This document shows positions 1 through 9,578 of a stretch of DNA of 22,219 bases, piece by piece (position 1 is the first letter of the stretch; the number at the start of each line of letters is the position of its first letter). The notes beneath the pieces were generated by a model. It did not search any database. It was not told the DNA's origin and saw nothing but the letters and a program-made list of their open reading frames with translations. The DNA lies in contig CAXNAD020000297.1 of assembly GCA_964200185.2 (NCBI GenBank), forward strand, positions 1 through 22,219. The letters are read 5' to 3'. This DNA comes from Choristocarpus tenellus KU-1152 (Eukaryota > Phaeophyceae). The position numbers and the translations under genes were made by a program.

Positions 1-270
1 CCCCCCAGATACTTTGACCCTCACTTCCGATCCAGGTGCCCACAAATCAAGAAGCAGAAGGCGACTGAAGGAGATATTACTTGCTTTGTATGTGGGGAAT
101 CAGGTAACCAAAGATTTGAATGTTCACAAAGAAAGTTTCCTGCGCCAAGAGGTCTAGACTCTCAGAACTTCCTCAGGAACAAGAATCGGGTAGGAGAAAG
201 TGGTTGTGGTAATAAGGGAGCAAGAATGAAATCGGACGGATTGATGCAAGGAGATCAAGAATACACTTGA
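1..270 (+). pseudogene. Copia Gag C-terminal fragment with degenerate zinc knuckle
   Basis: Frame 1 is open from the first base to a TGA at 268-270 (89 codons). A retroviral-type CCHC knuckle lies at 82-123 and reads CFVCGESGNQRFEC. The Cys-x2-Cys and final Cys spacing is kept, but the zinc-binding His is replaced by Asn. A basic stretch precedes it (CPQIKKQK), as expected for a nucleocapsid region that binds RNA. The N-terminal part of Gag is off the window. The lost His suggests decay. Gag identity rests on the knuckle and on the downstream copia RNase H. Confidence 0.6.
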
Positions 271-678
271 CCAAAAATACCAATGCGTCGCTGGATGTGA
301 ATGTGTTAGACACGCGATTAGGTGATGTTCATCAGGGGTTGGACAGGAAAGACGCTTCGGCCCAGAACATTTCATTAACTGGAATATGGGGGCCATCTTG
401 TCGAGGTTACCCACTCGGCAAGGGTCATAGGCATCCAGTTCCAAAGGAGATGGAGAATCGTGGTGCGGTAAAAGGGGAAGATGTTTATGTGGACTCGACA
501 GGAGCGAACACAACGTCAGAGGAGCATGTTGTGGCATCTGATGACCTCGCCCTGGAGGAGGCTAGAGGGGTCGATTCGCACAGAATGAGACTGATGGTAT
601 CAACCTAACCTACGGTGGAGCTAAGATGTCGGTCTCACTCAAGATGGGAGTGAAGGAGATGTCGATTGTGGAGGATCA

Positions 679-1170
679 ATGTTTGACACCACTGCATCAG
701 TAGAGGATGCTGTAGCGAAGTGTACGCTTCCCCCTAAGGGGGTTGAAGTGAATGCCATAGTCCCAGGGGGAATTGTTGGGGGGGAGGGACCCACCCCAAA
801 GATGGCATCAGCAGTTATTGATCCAAGGGGTGATATGTCACAGCCGGTGAGTGTGAGGAAGAAAGTACTGCAAAATGTGGATCCAATAAATGACCCTACA
901 GTTGAACCAGGTCTGGGTGGGACTATGGATGAGTCCAGTCAAGATGCTGCTAGGAAAGATCTGCTAAGTCATGTGATACCAGGAAATGCAAGGGGGTTGG
1001 TAATGGAGTCAGAGGAATGTTCCTTGTGGAATGGGGCTGTGGACCAAGTAATGGGTATACACAACAAATATTCAAGGACCCAGTTTACTTACTCATTAAG
1101 CTGGGATAAGATTTTTGACCGGGGCAGATGGATGGGAAAGGGAGAGTGCAAACGTCCAAGGCGGGACTAG
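679..1170 (+). CDS. Unrecognised ORF inside the copia element (163 aa)
   Basis: This open frame lies where copia protease, integrase and RT should be. It is in the same frame as the Gag fragment before it and the RNase H fragment after it, and ends in TAG just before the RNase H connection. The translation is Gly/Pro/Val-rich at the start and contains none of the expected motifs (no DSG protease site, no HHCC or DDE integrase, no YVDD of RT). I do not recognise it. It may be diverged Pol-region filler, a captured host fragment, or a chance ORF. The 271-678 stretch before it carries another open frame (267-608) that is equally unrecognisable. Confidence 0.25.
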   Translation: MFDTTASVEDAVAKCTLPPKGVEVNAIVPGGIVGGEGPTPKMASAVIDPRGDMSQPVSVRKKVLQNVDPINDPTVEPGLGGTMDESSQDAARKDLLSHVIPGNARGLVMESEECSLWNGAVDQVMGIHNKYSRTQFTYSLSWDKIFDRGRWMGKGECKRPRRD

Positions 1171-1745
1171 TACGGATTGGAAAAGGCGGAAAGAGTGATT
1201 GCTTATTTGTTGAGGATCAGTAAGAGGGGCTTGATTTTTGGTGATTTCAGTTTTTATGTTGATGCATCTAGGGACCAATTTGTTGACTATGCTGATGCAG
1301 ACTATGCCAATTGTGAGATTTCAATATTTTCTGTGTCTGGTGGTGTGGTGATGTTTGGGGGTGCATGTGTGAGCTGGGGTCTAGAATGCAGAATACTGTT
1401 ACTTTATCTACCACTGAGGCTGAGTATATGTCGTTCTGTGATTTGGCCAAGGAGGTTATATTATTGCAGCAAGTCCAAATTTTTCTGGAGCGACCTATGC
1501 ACAAGTATTGTGTATGATTGTTTAAAGACAATAGTGGGGCAATCAAGTTGACTGAGAAGACAGCTTCGCGGGGTAGGACAAAAAAGATAGATACTAGATA
1601 TCGTTATTTTAGAAACTTGGCGAAGGAGGGGAAGGCACAGATTGTGTATGTAAATTCCGGTGAACAACATGGAGATTTGTTCACGAAGGCTTTGAGTGGT
1701 AATGTGTTTGAATTCCACACTAGAACTATCATGCAATGTGAATAA
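1171..1745 (+). pseudogene. Copia reverse transcriptase end and RNase H, broken
   Basis: Reads through the RT-RNase H connection (EKAERVIAYLLRISKRGLIF) into RNase H. Visible RNase H landmarks are VDYADADYA, the LSTTEAEYM motif with its catalytic Glu, KDNSGAI with its catalytic Asp, TKKIDTRYR, and the terminal QHGDLFTKAL. Two lesions are clear. A reading-frame change occurs after the TGG at 1375-1377 (two bases before TCT at 1380, equivalent to one base lost). An in-frame TGA lies at 1515-1517 just before the KDNSGAI motif. The final stop is at 1743-1745. The enzyme would degrade the RNA strand of the cDNA hybrid during reverse transcription. This copy cannot make an intact one. Confidence 0.85.
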
Positions 1746-1769
1746 GGGGTAGTGTGCAGAGTGAGTCAT

Positions 1770-1966
1770 TAGATTCTTGCTGCATGGACAGAGCAGGGGA
1801 GTATGACTAGATTTTGCTTGTCCATGTGTGGGAATAAGAATCATAGTGTGCAGATTGAGTTGATTTCAAGTTGGGATTTATTGTTGGAAGTGATTTGATT
1901 CTCACTGCATAGTCAGAGCAGGGGATTGTATCAAGATTATGCTTGGCCATTTGTGAGAATATGCTT
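1770..1966 (+). repeat. Imperfect tandem duplication of the pre-LTR polypurine region (period about 126 bp)
   Basis: Bases 1770-1840 and 1896-1966 are similar. Both contain a 'tgcat..cagagcagggga' core, then an 'aagatt.tgcttg.ccat.tgtg' stretch and a 'gaata' end. The second copy leads directly into the LTR start, so its purine run (GAGCAGGGGA, about 1916-1925) is the likely plus-strand primer. The first copy is about 126 bp upstream, after the RNase H stop. Confidence 0.5.
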
Positions 1967-2346
1967 TGAAGTAATATTTTATGTGCGCATAGAGGATGAT
2001 GCAGGACATCAAAGATATTTAGGCGGGCTCGTTCATATGCATAAGAATTTGGATTATCCTCTACATCTTTCGACAATAAATCCATATCTATTTTTGTCGA
2101 GGGTTTATTTCTTCCTACTTTAGCTTCTATATTTTTGCGGGGTATTTGACCAGAAGCAATTGACAGATTGAGTCAGAGTGTTTCTGACGTGTGCTAGAGA
2201 ACTGTTGAGTTATTTGGTATTCTGAGTCATTTACTGTGAGGCTTGGTGTTCCCCATCTAAAGATGGTTTCTCACTCTCTTCTCAACTGTGATACAAGTTA
2301 TTAAACAATAATATAACTGTTGTGGGACAACAGATCATCAAGGACA
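1927..2346 (+). repeat. Copia 3' LTR
   Basis: Defined by comparison with its inverted partner at 2397-2707. Similarity starts at TGTATCAAG after the purine tract and stops after AAGGACA. The partner starts TGTC and ends GACA, a normal short LTR terminal inverted repeat (TG..CA). This copy has roughly 118 bp (about 2023-2140) that the partner lacks. An ATTAAACAATAATA stretch near 2301-2314 could serve as a polyadenylation region. I cannot see a clear target-site duplication. Confidence 0.6.
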
Positions 2347-2396
2347 GCTCCACAAACCTCCACTTGAGGAAGGTCGTGTGGCAAGCTGTGTTAGGC

Positions 2397-2707
2397 TGTC
2401 CTTGACGATCTGTTGTCCCACACAACCAGTTTTATTATTGTTTATAACATTATCACAGTTGAGAAGAGAGTGAGACACCATCACTAGACGGGGCTCACCA
2501 AGCCTTACAGTAAATGACTCAGAATACCAAATGACTCAACAGTTCTCTAGTACACGTCAGCAACACTCTGACTCTAACATTCCACCGATTACTTCAGGTC
2601 AAATACCCTAACCCTAAATATCTTTAATGTCCCGCATCATCCTCTATGCGCACATAAAATATTACTTCAAAGCATATTCTCACAAATGGTCAAGCATAAT
2701 CTTGACA
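2397..2707 (-). repeat. Solo LTR of the same copia family, inverted
   Basis: The reverse complement of this segment matches the 3' LTR at 1927-2346, with scattered substitutions and a gap of about 110 bp. Borders are TGTC and GACA. No Gag or Pol sequence adjoins it, so it is a solo LTR or a rearranged fragment. Together with the first LTR it forms a very large inverted repeat with a 50-bp centre (2347-2396) that could fold as a hairpin. Flanking bases do not show a convincing 5-bp target duplication. Confidence 0.65.
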
Positions 2708-2893
2708 AGGTGCGCGTCCATCCAAGCCATAAACCTCAAATCTCTTCTGGAAGATCTGATACACCTTATCATTCATTCCAACATCTGTTCTAATAATGGT
2801 TGAGGCAATGGGAGAGGATGAACATATTTTTATTACAGGTAGGAGGTTCTTGGTTATGCACGCAAAAAAAAATTCGGTGCTTTATTATTCCAC

Positions 2894-3800
2894 CTACACT
2901 ATATCACACCTCTGAGCATGATGCTCACGACATGCGTTTGGTTGGCAGACCCTCTTGTTGGTGTGCGGGTCCAAGTAGTGCTTGCCCTTGGTCTCATTAT
3001 GGTTCCAGATTAGACCGTAGGGTATGGGTTTGCTGTTGGTCTCCCATACGTTGAGTGCAAGGAGGTGGGTTTCTGGGTGTTAGTGTTGAAATAGTGGAAA
3101 GAGTCGTCTCGCTTGGCATTGAACATTGTGGACCTGCCAATGTTCAAAATCGTTGTTTGTTGCCACTGTTTAGATTGGGCATATTAAATCTCCAAGTAGC
3201 ACTTCAAAGCAAAACATCTGTTAGGTTGAGAGAAACAAGTACCTACCTGGAATGAGGTGATGTTAAATGGAGGCCCACTGTTGAGGCGCCATCACTGGTC
3301 TTAGTTGTTAAGGTACATTTGTCAACCACAAGTAACAAGAGAAAGAGCTTCCTTTTCCCACCTCTGTTCCATCTGATGCTCCTGATCTTGGAGGAATAGG
3401 TTTTGCTTGTGCACCAACGTTTTGAGTGTTTCTGTCACAACCTTGTATCGCTTAGCTTGAACTAAAAGACTGACTCATAGATTGTGGTGATCCTGTCTTG
3501 TAGGAGTTTGACATCAGGTGCTATGCTATGTCTATGAGGATAGTGTAATACACTTGGCGGGTGTGCTCAGTGTTCAAATCGTTCTTGATGATGTTGAGGA
3601 AGGTCTTGACTTGACTGTCTGGTGTTGAGGCACGCTTTCTCTCTGGGAGAGTACATCCTGCAAACCTTTGCCATTGGCGCAAATCTCTGTCCCTTGTTCA
3701 AAAAGCATTTGGCAATATTGTGCCATGTATTCCTATCCCCCTCCCCCTCGTCATGTCTTTGTTCATCTAAAAGCAACTGAGTAAAGTATTCAAAGTATAG
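2894..3800 (-). pseudogene. Frameshifted coding relic of unknown family
   Basis: Several stretches read as protein-like on the minus strand, in order. A stretch near 3560-3800 contains a segment reading NTWHNIAKCF. A coil-like, Lys/Gln/Glu-rich stretch of 46 codons occupies 3322-3462 (contains EQRWEKEALSL). A 21-codon-plus stretch lies around 3063-3189 (contains FNAKRDDSFHYFNTN). After a frame change at about 3060, a final stretch runs 2894-3055 (contains GLIWNHNETKGKHYLDP) and ends in a Cys/His cluster, CQPNACREHHAQRC, shortly before a TAG stop. At least two frame changes and several stops separate the pieces, so it is dead. I do not recognise the family. It could be a transposon-encoded protein or an old gene. 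Confidence 0.4.
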
Positions 3801-4207
3801 CATCCATCTTGACCTTCGAAGAGCACACAGAAGTTAGTTTTCAAGATCTGCTGACTCCTGTCTCTTCCTGATGTGACAGATATGTGAGACAGGTGAGTGT
3901 ACATTGGCATCAGAAGAAGAGGGTCAGAAAAGAGACATACATGTGTGTGAGTGGAATAGGGCAATGAATACACTCCTGTGAAAGCTGAAGATTGACAAGT
4001 GTGAAAGTGTTTTGGGAATGTAGGCAAGTCCAACCAAACCAAGATGTGCACGAAGTGATTTCTTATAAAATATCACCAGAATGTCAAAATCCTTAATGTC
4101 TTGTATTGTTGGATTTTGATCATTTCTTGGGGTTTTAAAAGAAGTATTATGTGCAAGGACTGAATAAAGTGTTTCTGTAATCAATGGAGTGTGTGAAAAT
4201 ATTCCAT
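3801..4207. other. No gene seen
   Basis: AT-rich sequence. Short ORFs on the minus strand (for example 3924-4184) lack recognisable motifs. The 12-mer 'atgtcaaaatcc' at 4081 recurs in the inverted repeat that follows. Confidence 0.4.
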
Positions 4208-4209
4208 AT

Positions 4210-4327
4210 TGTCAAAATCCAAAACATTTCGGATTCTAATGTTTGGAGGGTCTGTGGTGTGTTTGAGGGGGAGCTATGATTGGTCTGTTAATTTTTTTCT
4301 CAAATCTGAAATGTTCGGATTTTGACA
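4210..4327. repeat. Inverted repeat, about 20-bp arms
   Basis: Left arm 4210-4230 (tgtcaaaatccaaaacattt followed by c) pairs with the reverse complement of 4308-4327. The only differences are one extra A and one substitution. The spacer is about 77 bp with no ORF. It has the form of a small MITE-like or foldback remnant, but no target duplication is evident. Confidence 0.5.
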
Positions 4328-5495
4328 TTTTGATGATTATGTGTAGCGTCAAAGATGAGGAACCTGAATAGGATGCAGGAAGGAATGTGACTGTAAATGA
4401 TGAAGTGTTGTGTAGTGGAAATATTGAAAAAGAGCGAAACCCAAGATTGATAGAGCGAAACAGTTAATACCACAGGATATGTTGAAGAAGTGCTACAGAT
4501 TACTAAAAATAATGTTATATCAAAACAATTAAAAATGCATTGAATCAAACCTCATGAATTGAAAATTTCAGATAACCCCCATATTAGAGTTGATTGGGTA
4601 TTACAACCTCCATGATTTGTCATGTTAGAGTTTGCTTTTGGAATTTGTAAGCATTTTTGTAATATGTGTAACAAGTGTGTGCGAGATAGGATACAATGTA
4701 TGTGGTGTTGTTGTTGTGTGGGCACAATCATTATCCATATGAGGTGATGATCAACGGGGCTAATAGACCATTTTTGGATTGTTTTTTTATGATACCGTCT
4801 AGTCAATGATTTGACATTTGGTCGGGTTTGTTTGATTGATTGCAAAACATTTGAGTTTTGGTGTGCGGTTGGTTATGTGTTGAGATATTTGTGTTGTATG
4901 GACACCAAATGAGCAGGATGTGTGGTCTCCGAATTATGGATTTCCTAGAACATCTATCGTTGATTTGTTCATCATAAACTCTAATTGACAATGGCTTTTC
5001 TCTTCTGTTTGAAAAACTTTGGAGTTTTGTTGTGTGTGGAGGGTCATATTTTGAGATTTTCAGTGCTAAGAGTGTGACAAAGGAGGCATATATTTTGGGA
5101 CAAGCAAATCGGTAACATGAAGGTGATATATTGAATGGTGGGACGACTGGGGAAGTGTGCCATTTGTGTTTGCCTGTTTGCCATTTTGTTTTCTGTAGTA
5201 CATCTTGATTGTGGCTGAGATGAAGAGTGAGGTGTGGGGGTTGGATGTGGTTTGTTCCTTCGATTTTTTTTTTATATTTTGCATTTTTTTCTATATTTTC
5301 GGAACTGTGAACTGGAAAAGGGAGTACACATACAGGTCTCTAATCAGTACACTGGTTCTATCGTGGTGTCAAGTTATCACAAGATGTGATGTTTTTGATT
5401 AGTAAGTGATATAAAGTGTGATGTATTCGTTTTCAGCAGGGCTTTTCACTAGACCAGGCAGTTAGCATGTCCACTATCGGTCATATGGTCACAGA
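4328..5495. other. G/T-rich strand, no gene seen
   Basis: The plus strand is strikingly rich in G and T and poor in C over most of this stretch, so minus-strand ORFs are His/Gln/Thr/Ser-rich by composition alone. Loose internal similarity exists between about 4845-4895 and 5010-5063 (both 'gagttttg.tgtg... tttgagat'). No splice-supported coding sequence could be assembled. Confidence 0.4.
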
Positions 5496-5729
5496 CCGGC
5501 CAGTGGCCTGGTCATGTTGAAACGTTCGATGGCCTTGGACTCGGTCATGTTTGAACTTGGTTGTACATGCCCAACCAGTGAGTGGCCTGGGTCATGTTGA
5601 GTAAGCGATGGCCATGGACTCAGCCATGTTTGAACTTGTTTAATATGGCCGGGCAGTGGTCCCAGTTTTGTTGGGTAAGCAATGGCCATGGATTCGGGCA
5701 TGTTAGAACATTTTATCTATGGCCGGTCA
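5496..5729. repeat. Imperfect tandem repeat, about 75-bp unit, about 3 copies
   Basis: Units start at about 5496, 5570 and 5648, with a partial unit at about 5722. Each has the order 'ccg.(g)cagtgg..', 'catgttg(a/g).', 'gatggcc.tgga.tcgg.catgtt.gaac', 't.tatgg'. Divergence between units is moderate. It contains many GGCC and CCATGG sites. Confidence 0.65.
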
Positions 5730-6519
5730 GGTATTATGTTTTTTACGTTCAGGGCCGTCACATCATGACCATGCCTCGTATTTCCCATCCACTATTTCTG
5801 AATTTTGCATCCTAAACTACTTACAACTACTGTAAGTGTGAAGGCGCCATACCTCTCTGTGAAAGGGGACAATTACAATCACCAGACTGAACTCTTCCAC
5901 CTCAGAGGGTGGGACCGAGTTTGACAGGTCTTGGCCCAGCATCTCAAAGTCAGTTGAGGAAATCAAGAACAGAATAAAACCTTAAGTGTACAACAGATTT
6001 CACAGAAGGACTGAGCAACGTCACAGCAGGGAAATGGATCAGTCAGCATCAGAATGGATGTTTGTTCTGACAGTCCTTCTGACTGTTTGGTCAAATCCGA
6101 ATCTCATGGGTGTGTCTGGTTCATTGGACTGGTTGGTATGGGCAAGTTCCAATGACGTGGTTGGTGCACGCATGTGTGTATGGTTGTGTGTGATATCCAC
6201 AAAATGTGTATGTCAGAGATCCCAAGAAAAGAACCTGTTCCTGACATAAGAAAATATATTTGATGCACTCTATTTTGCTGTTTTATTAGACTCCTGAAAT
6301 TTCAAATCAAATACAATGATGTTGAGTGTTTGAGTTGACATGTGATTCGTCATTTGTGTGGCAATACCTCAAATTCACACTTTGCTCATTGTCAACACTC
6401 ATCGTTTCTCACCCCTGTGTTAACTGTGAGTACCACGGAGTTCAGTTCACACAAACCTTAACCTCACCCTTAGAGGACAGACGTTGGGCAAAGACGATTG
6501 AGTTGCAATGAGCAACAGC
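5730..6519. other. No gene seen
   Basis: Mixed-composition sequence with short ORFs only (for example 5986-6249 plus). I found no recognised domain, and no pair of splice sites that yields a longer coding frame. Confidence 0.35.
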
Positions 6520-7110
6520 AGGGATACTGAAAGCAGTGATACTGCCTGTAGTGGAGAGAGTTAGCGACAATCTTAGTGACTGTCGTACAGCATTTCTAGT
6601 GGCAGTGATGACGCTAGCATTAGCGACACTGGCAGTCATGCTCTAGAGGGTGCCCAGATCAGGCTAGGTTGACAGCTCAATCTGCCAAGCCAACTCTGCA
6701 GAGTGTTGAGTTCGGTACATCCACTGACGGATTCACACAGCCCTCTGCTCTTATGAACCAGCAGAAGGTACCTAGGCGTGCTCAAAAGCACTATGTTGGG
6801 GCAGATATTATTGGAAAGCGAAAGAGACCCAATAGCAAGTTATCTCCGATCTTCAAGTTCTTCAAAATCACAGGTAGCACTGAAGGCCCCAAGGCATAGG
6901 CTCAGATGGGGTCCCAACTCAAGACTCAAAACAAAGGAGGTGAGGAAAGAAAGCAAAAAAGGAAGAAATATGCGGTGTGTGGTTTGACCAAGGGCAAACA
7001 GGAAACAAAATTCTTACACATCATCTTCACCCTGCACACCAGAGGAATTTGATGTCTACATGAAGGAAAGCAAGTGGTTGAGGATGACTAAAAATAGCAG
7101 GGTTGGAGCT
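6520..7110 (+). pseudogene. Possible decayed DNA-transposase relic (weak)
   Basis: Three plus-strand pieces are suggestive. An acidic Ser/Asp-rich stretch near 6596-6645 contains SGSDDASISDTGSHALEG. A basic stretch spans 6669-6899. A segment near 6964-7020 reads KKYAVCGLTKGKQETKF, followed in another frame by CTPEEFDVYMKESKW (about 7036-7080). The C-x-x-C-like start, the KGKQETKF phrase and a later Cys/aromatic piece vaguely recall the C-terminal zinc domain of piggyBac transposases, which often also have an acidic N-terminus. No catalytic core is visible, so this is a guess. Confidence 0.2.
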
Positions 7111-7204
7111 ATTTTAGCCAACTTTCTGTTTGATTTTTTCCTTTTTTTGTTGTTTATATTTTGTCTATGACTTTGAGCCCCTTAGATTTTGAACTTTTAA
7201 TGAT

Positions 7205-7229
7205 GTACTGTCTCTCGGAGAGACAGTAC
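7205..7229. repeat. Perfect 12-bp palindrome with a 1-base centre
   Basis: The arms GTACTGTCTCTC and GAGAGACAGTAC flank a single G. It would form a strong hairpin in DNA or RNA. It follows a T-rich stretch and a TTAA at about 7196, and lies about 100 bp after the weak transposase-like relic. It belongs to no gene that I can assemble. Confidence 0.7.
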
Positions 7230-8077
7230 CTCACCTCTTCAAAACGTAAAAAGTAGATCTTGCAACATGTAACTGATGGTTTATCTTTTTTGTTTATGCC
7301 TTCTCTACTAATGCCCTACATAATATGGTTATAGTTTACGTTTTGCTCATGTCTTTGCACAGGTAATGGCATGGAAGGGATCACCCAACCCATGTGTGAA
7401 CACGTCATGTACAATCTAGGTACAATCAATGACTCAACAGCATATTTGTCATCAAGATTCTCAAGCTGTATGTGGAGGTTCAGAACAGTGATCTTCAAAT
7501 GTTGCCCTTGTAATATAAAGAGTGCCTAAGGTTTGGGTACTCAAGACCTTTTGCGGGTTTTGGCTCAACCTCACCAGTGTTGCCGCAGTGCAGTCAGTAC
7601 TCCAAGTATGATTTTCCAGGGAACCTTTCCAGCATCAAGCACATTTCCCTGGGAACTGTACCTTTTTTCTGGGCAGCACACCCATTCAGATGTCAAGTTC
7701 TGGATTCAGGAGGTCAGTCGAAGATTGTCCTGTGTCATGTCCCATCATTGTATGATTATCTAAGAAGCATATACTAATAGGTAGTGAATATTTAATTTCC
7801 AATTGTATTGTATGATTTGTTTTTTATTTTGTGGTTGTAGTAGTAGTGATACTTTTTTAGCAGCTCTATGGGCAGGGCTCCCTGGTTGTCGTTCCTCAGC
7901 ACCACTCATACTATTCTTCTAATATCTGTCCTGCCTGCTTACCATTATTGTTGTAGAATTAGTAGTAGCTAAGACAAGTCCTACTAGTAGCACCAGTATT
8001 GGCAGTACATAAACTGAGAAAGGTTCACACACAACATTCATGGTTACGACAAAACAAGCCAACAACAGGCATCATCA
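7230..8077. other. No confident gene
   Basis: Plus-strand frames at about 7369-7526 and 7577-7765 look mildly protein-like (for example MEGITQPMCEHVMYNLG; FPGNLSSIKHISLGTVPFFW). An acceptor-like TTTGCACAG precedes the first. No family is recognised and no complete gene closes. Short GTAGTAGTAG runs occur near 7838 and 7960. Confidence 0.25.
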
Positions 8078-8380
8078 TCATTCAGTGACAAGGCCACACC
8101 TTACATACCAATAGATCACACACAAGCACACAACAATGTGGAAGTCTATTTCAAGCTCCTGACCAGTGGACAAACTAAATATGGTCACAGAACTCAACTC
8201 TGGACTCAAAATTTTTGGCATTACCACTGTTGCTGTGTCTGGCAGATCAGAAGATAATTGATGCTTGAATGAGGAACATGGGTCAGACTGGAAGTGGACA
8301 GACATACATGATTCATAACTCATAGTTTTGACAAATTCACAACTGTTGGGTCTCCCATACGATGAAAGTTCTGATACCAA
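8078..8380 (-). CDS. Unrecognised 100-aa ORF
   Basis: A Ser-rich open frame, which could extend four codons further upstream before a TAA. It contains SSDLPDTATVVMPKILSPEL. No domain is recognised. It lies about 1.2 kb downstream of the AdoMetDC stop on the same strand, and could be an exon of a separate gene or chance. Confidence 0.15.
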   Translation of the reverse strand: MVSELSSYGRPNSCEFVKTMSYESCMSVHFQSDPCSSFKHQLSSDLPDTATVVMPKILSPELSSVTIFSLSTGQELEIDFHIVVCLCVIYWYVRCGLVTE

Positions 8381-9578
8381 ATTGTCATCAAAATATTATG
8401 AATGTCAATACTCTAAAAAGGAACACAGTCGTAATCTTTCTGAAAGATCATTCAGCGATGAAAAGATCTGTTCCAGTTCTTAAACACTCATCCACTAAAT
8501 TCATCCTTTAAACTAAACATAAGGGCTTTTTAGAACTGTGACAGCTTTTCTTATCCCTGAACATAATTGTGTTGATTTTATTGTGTTCAGTTTTCTTCAG
8601 GTAAGAAAATTGTTGTGTAGACTATTTTGCATCTCTGAGAATTGTCACATATATTCTGACACAACCCACCCACCGCAACAACAGAGTGAAGTAGGTATAC
8701 TGAGGACAATAACACAGTGCGAGATTAGGTCCTTCCAACAAGCTCCCTACCAATGACAGACTACAGTAGTAGGATTATAGGAAATAATATTTCAGTTCCA
8801 TCTTGGTAAACTAACTCTACAGCAAAAGAAATATAAATCTAGATAATATTGATCTGACTTCCAATGAGTCACTTTGAATAAAAAATATGTGTTTTGCATC
8901 GGATTTTATAGGAGTCAAAGGCAGGAGGATTGAGACAGATGCATACTTGGCTTGGTATAAATGAAAACCTCACATTGAAATTTTACTGATTGTGTTGCGT
9001 ATCTGTTGGTGACATGGGAGGAGCTCCAGTAGATACAAAAAACAAGAAAAGGCAATTTTGTTGATTAACTCTACTGAATAATGGAATAACAGTACAACTG
9101 TAGTTAGGAAACAGGGCCTTCAGCGAATAAATAACCAAGGACTGCAATGAGTCTATGGTCCTTTTTTGTCAGAACATGCTGTAATGATGTGGCAACTTTT
9201 CTTATCTTTTTTGTACAAATTCATAGGCAGTGTGTATGTTAATTCCTATGCATAGGACGATTTCTTGCTATTGTATGTGGTAGAATTTACCTTTTCCCAT
9301 GCCTTGTGGAGCCTTGACATATCATTTATGGAGTGATGTTCATCTGTATGACATGTAACCTACCAACTGAGGGAGTAAAATGCATCACGTTGCATATATC
9401 CCTCATTTTCTGACCATACATCTTTTGATCAGAAGGATTATTTCACCTAAAACTGTCCTCTTTGGAGTGGGCTCACTGAAGCTTTGATGTCTAGAAGACA
9501 TGCAGCAGGGTTAATTTAATTCTCTTTTCGACCTCTTTAACAGTAAGATATTTTTTGAACTCCAGTTTTGGAAACCCT
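8381..9578. other. Downstream flank of AdoMetDC, no gene seen
   Basis: AT-rich. It should contain the AdoMetDC 3' UTR and poly(A) site at its right-hand end, but no clean AATAAA on the minus strand stands out close to the stop codon. Confidence 0.3.

Larger units (their letters stand above)
1..2346 (+). mobile_element. Degenerate Ty1/copia LTR retrotransposon, 5' part outside the window
   Basis: Order on the plus strand: a Gag C-terminal fragment with a zinc knuckle (1-270), unrecognised interior (271-1170), an RT-end/RNase H relic (1171-1745), a polypurine-like tract and a 3' LTR (1927-2346). The RNase H and its distance from the LTR are typical of Ty1/copia, where RNase H is the last Pol domain before the 3' LTR. 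Protease, integrase and most of the reverse transcriptase, which should lie between Gag and RNase H, are not recognisable. Frameshifts and stops show the copy is dead. The 5' LTR must lie left of the window. Confidence 0.8.
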
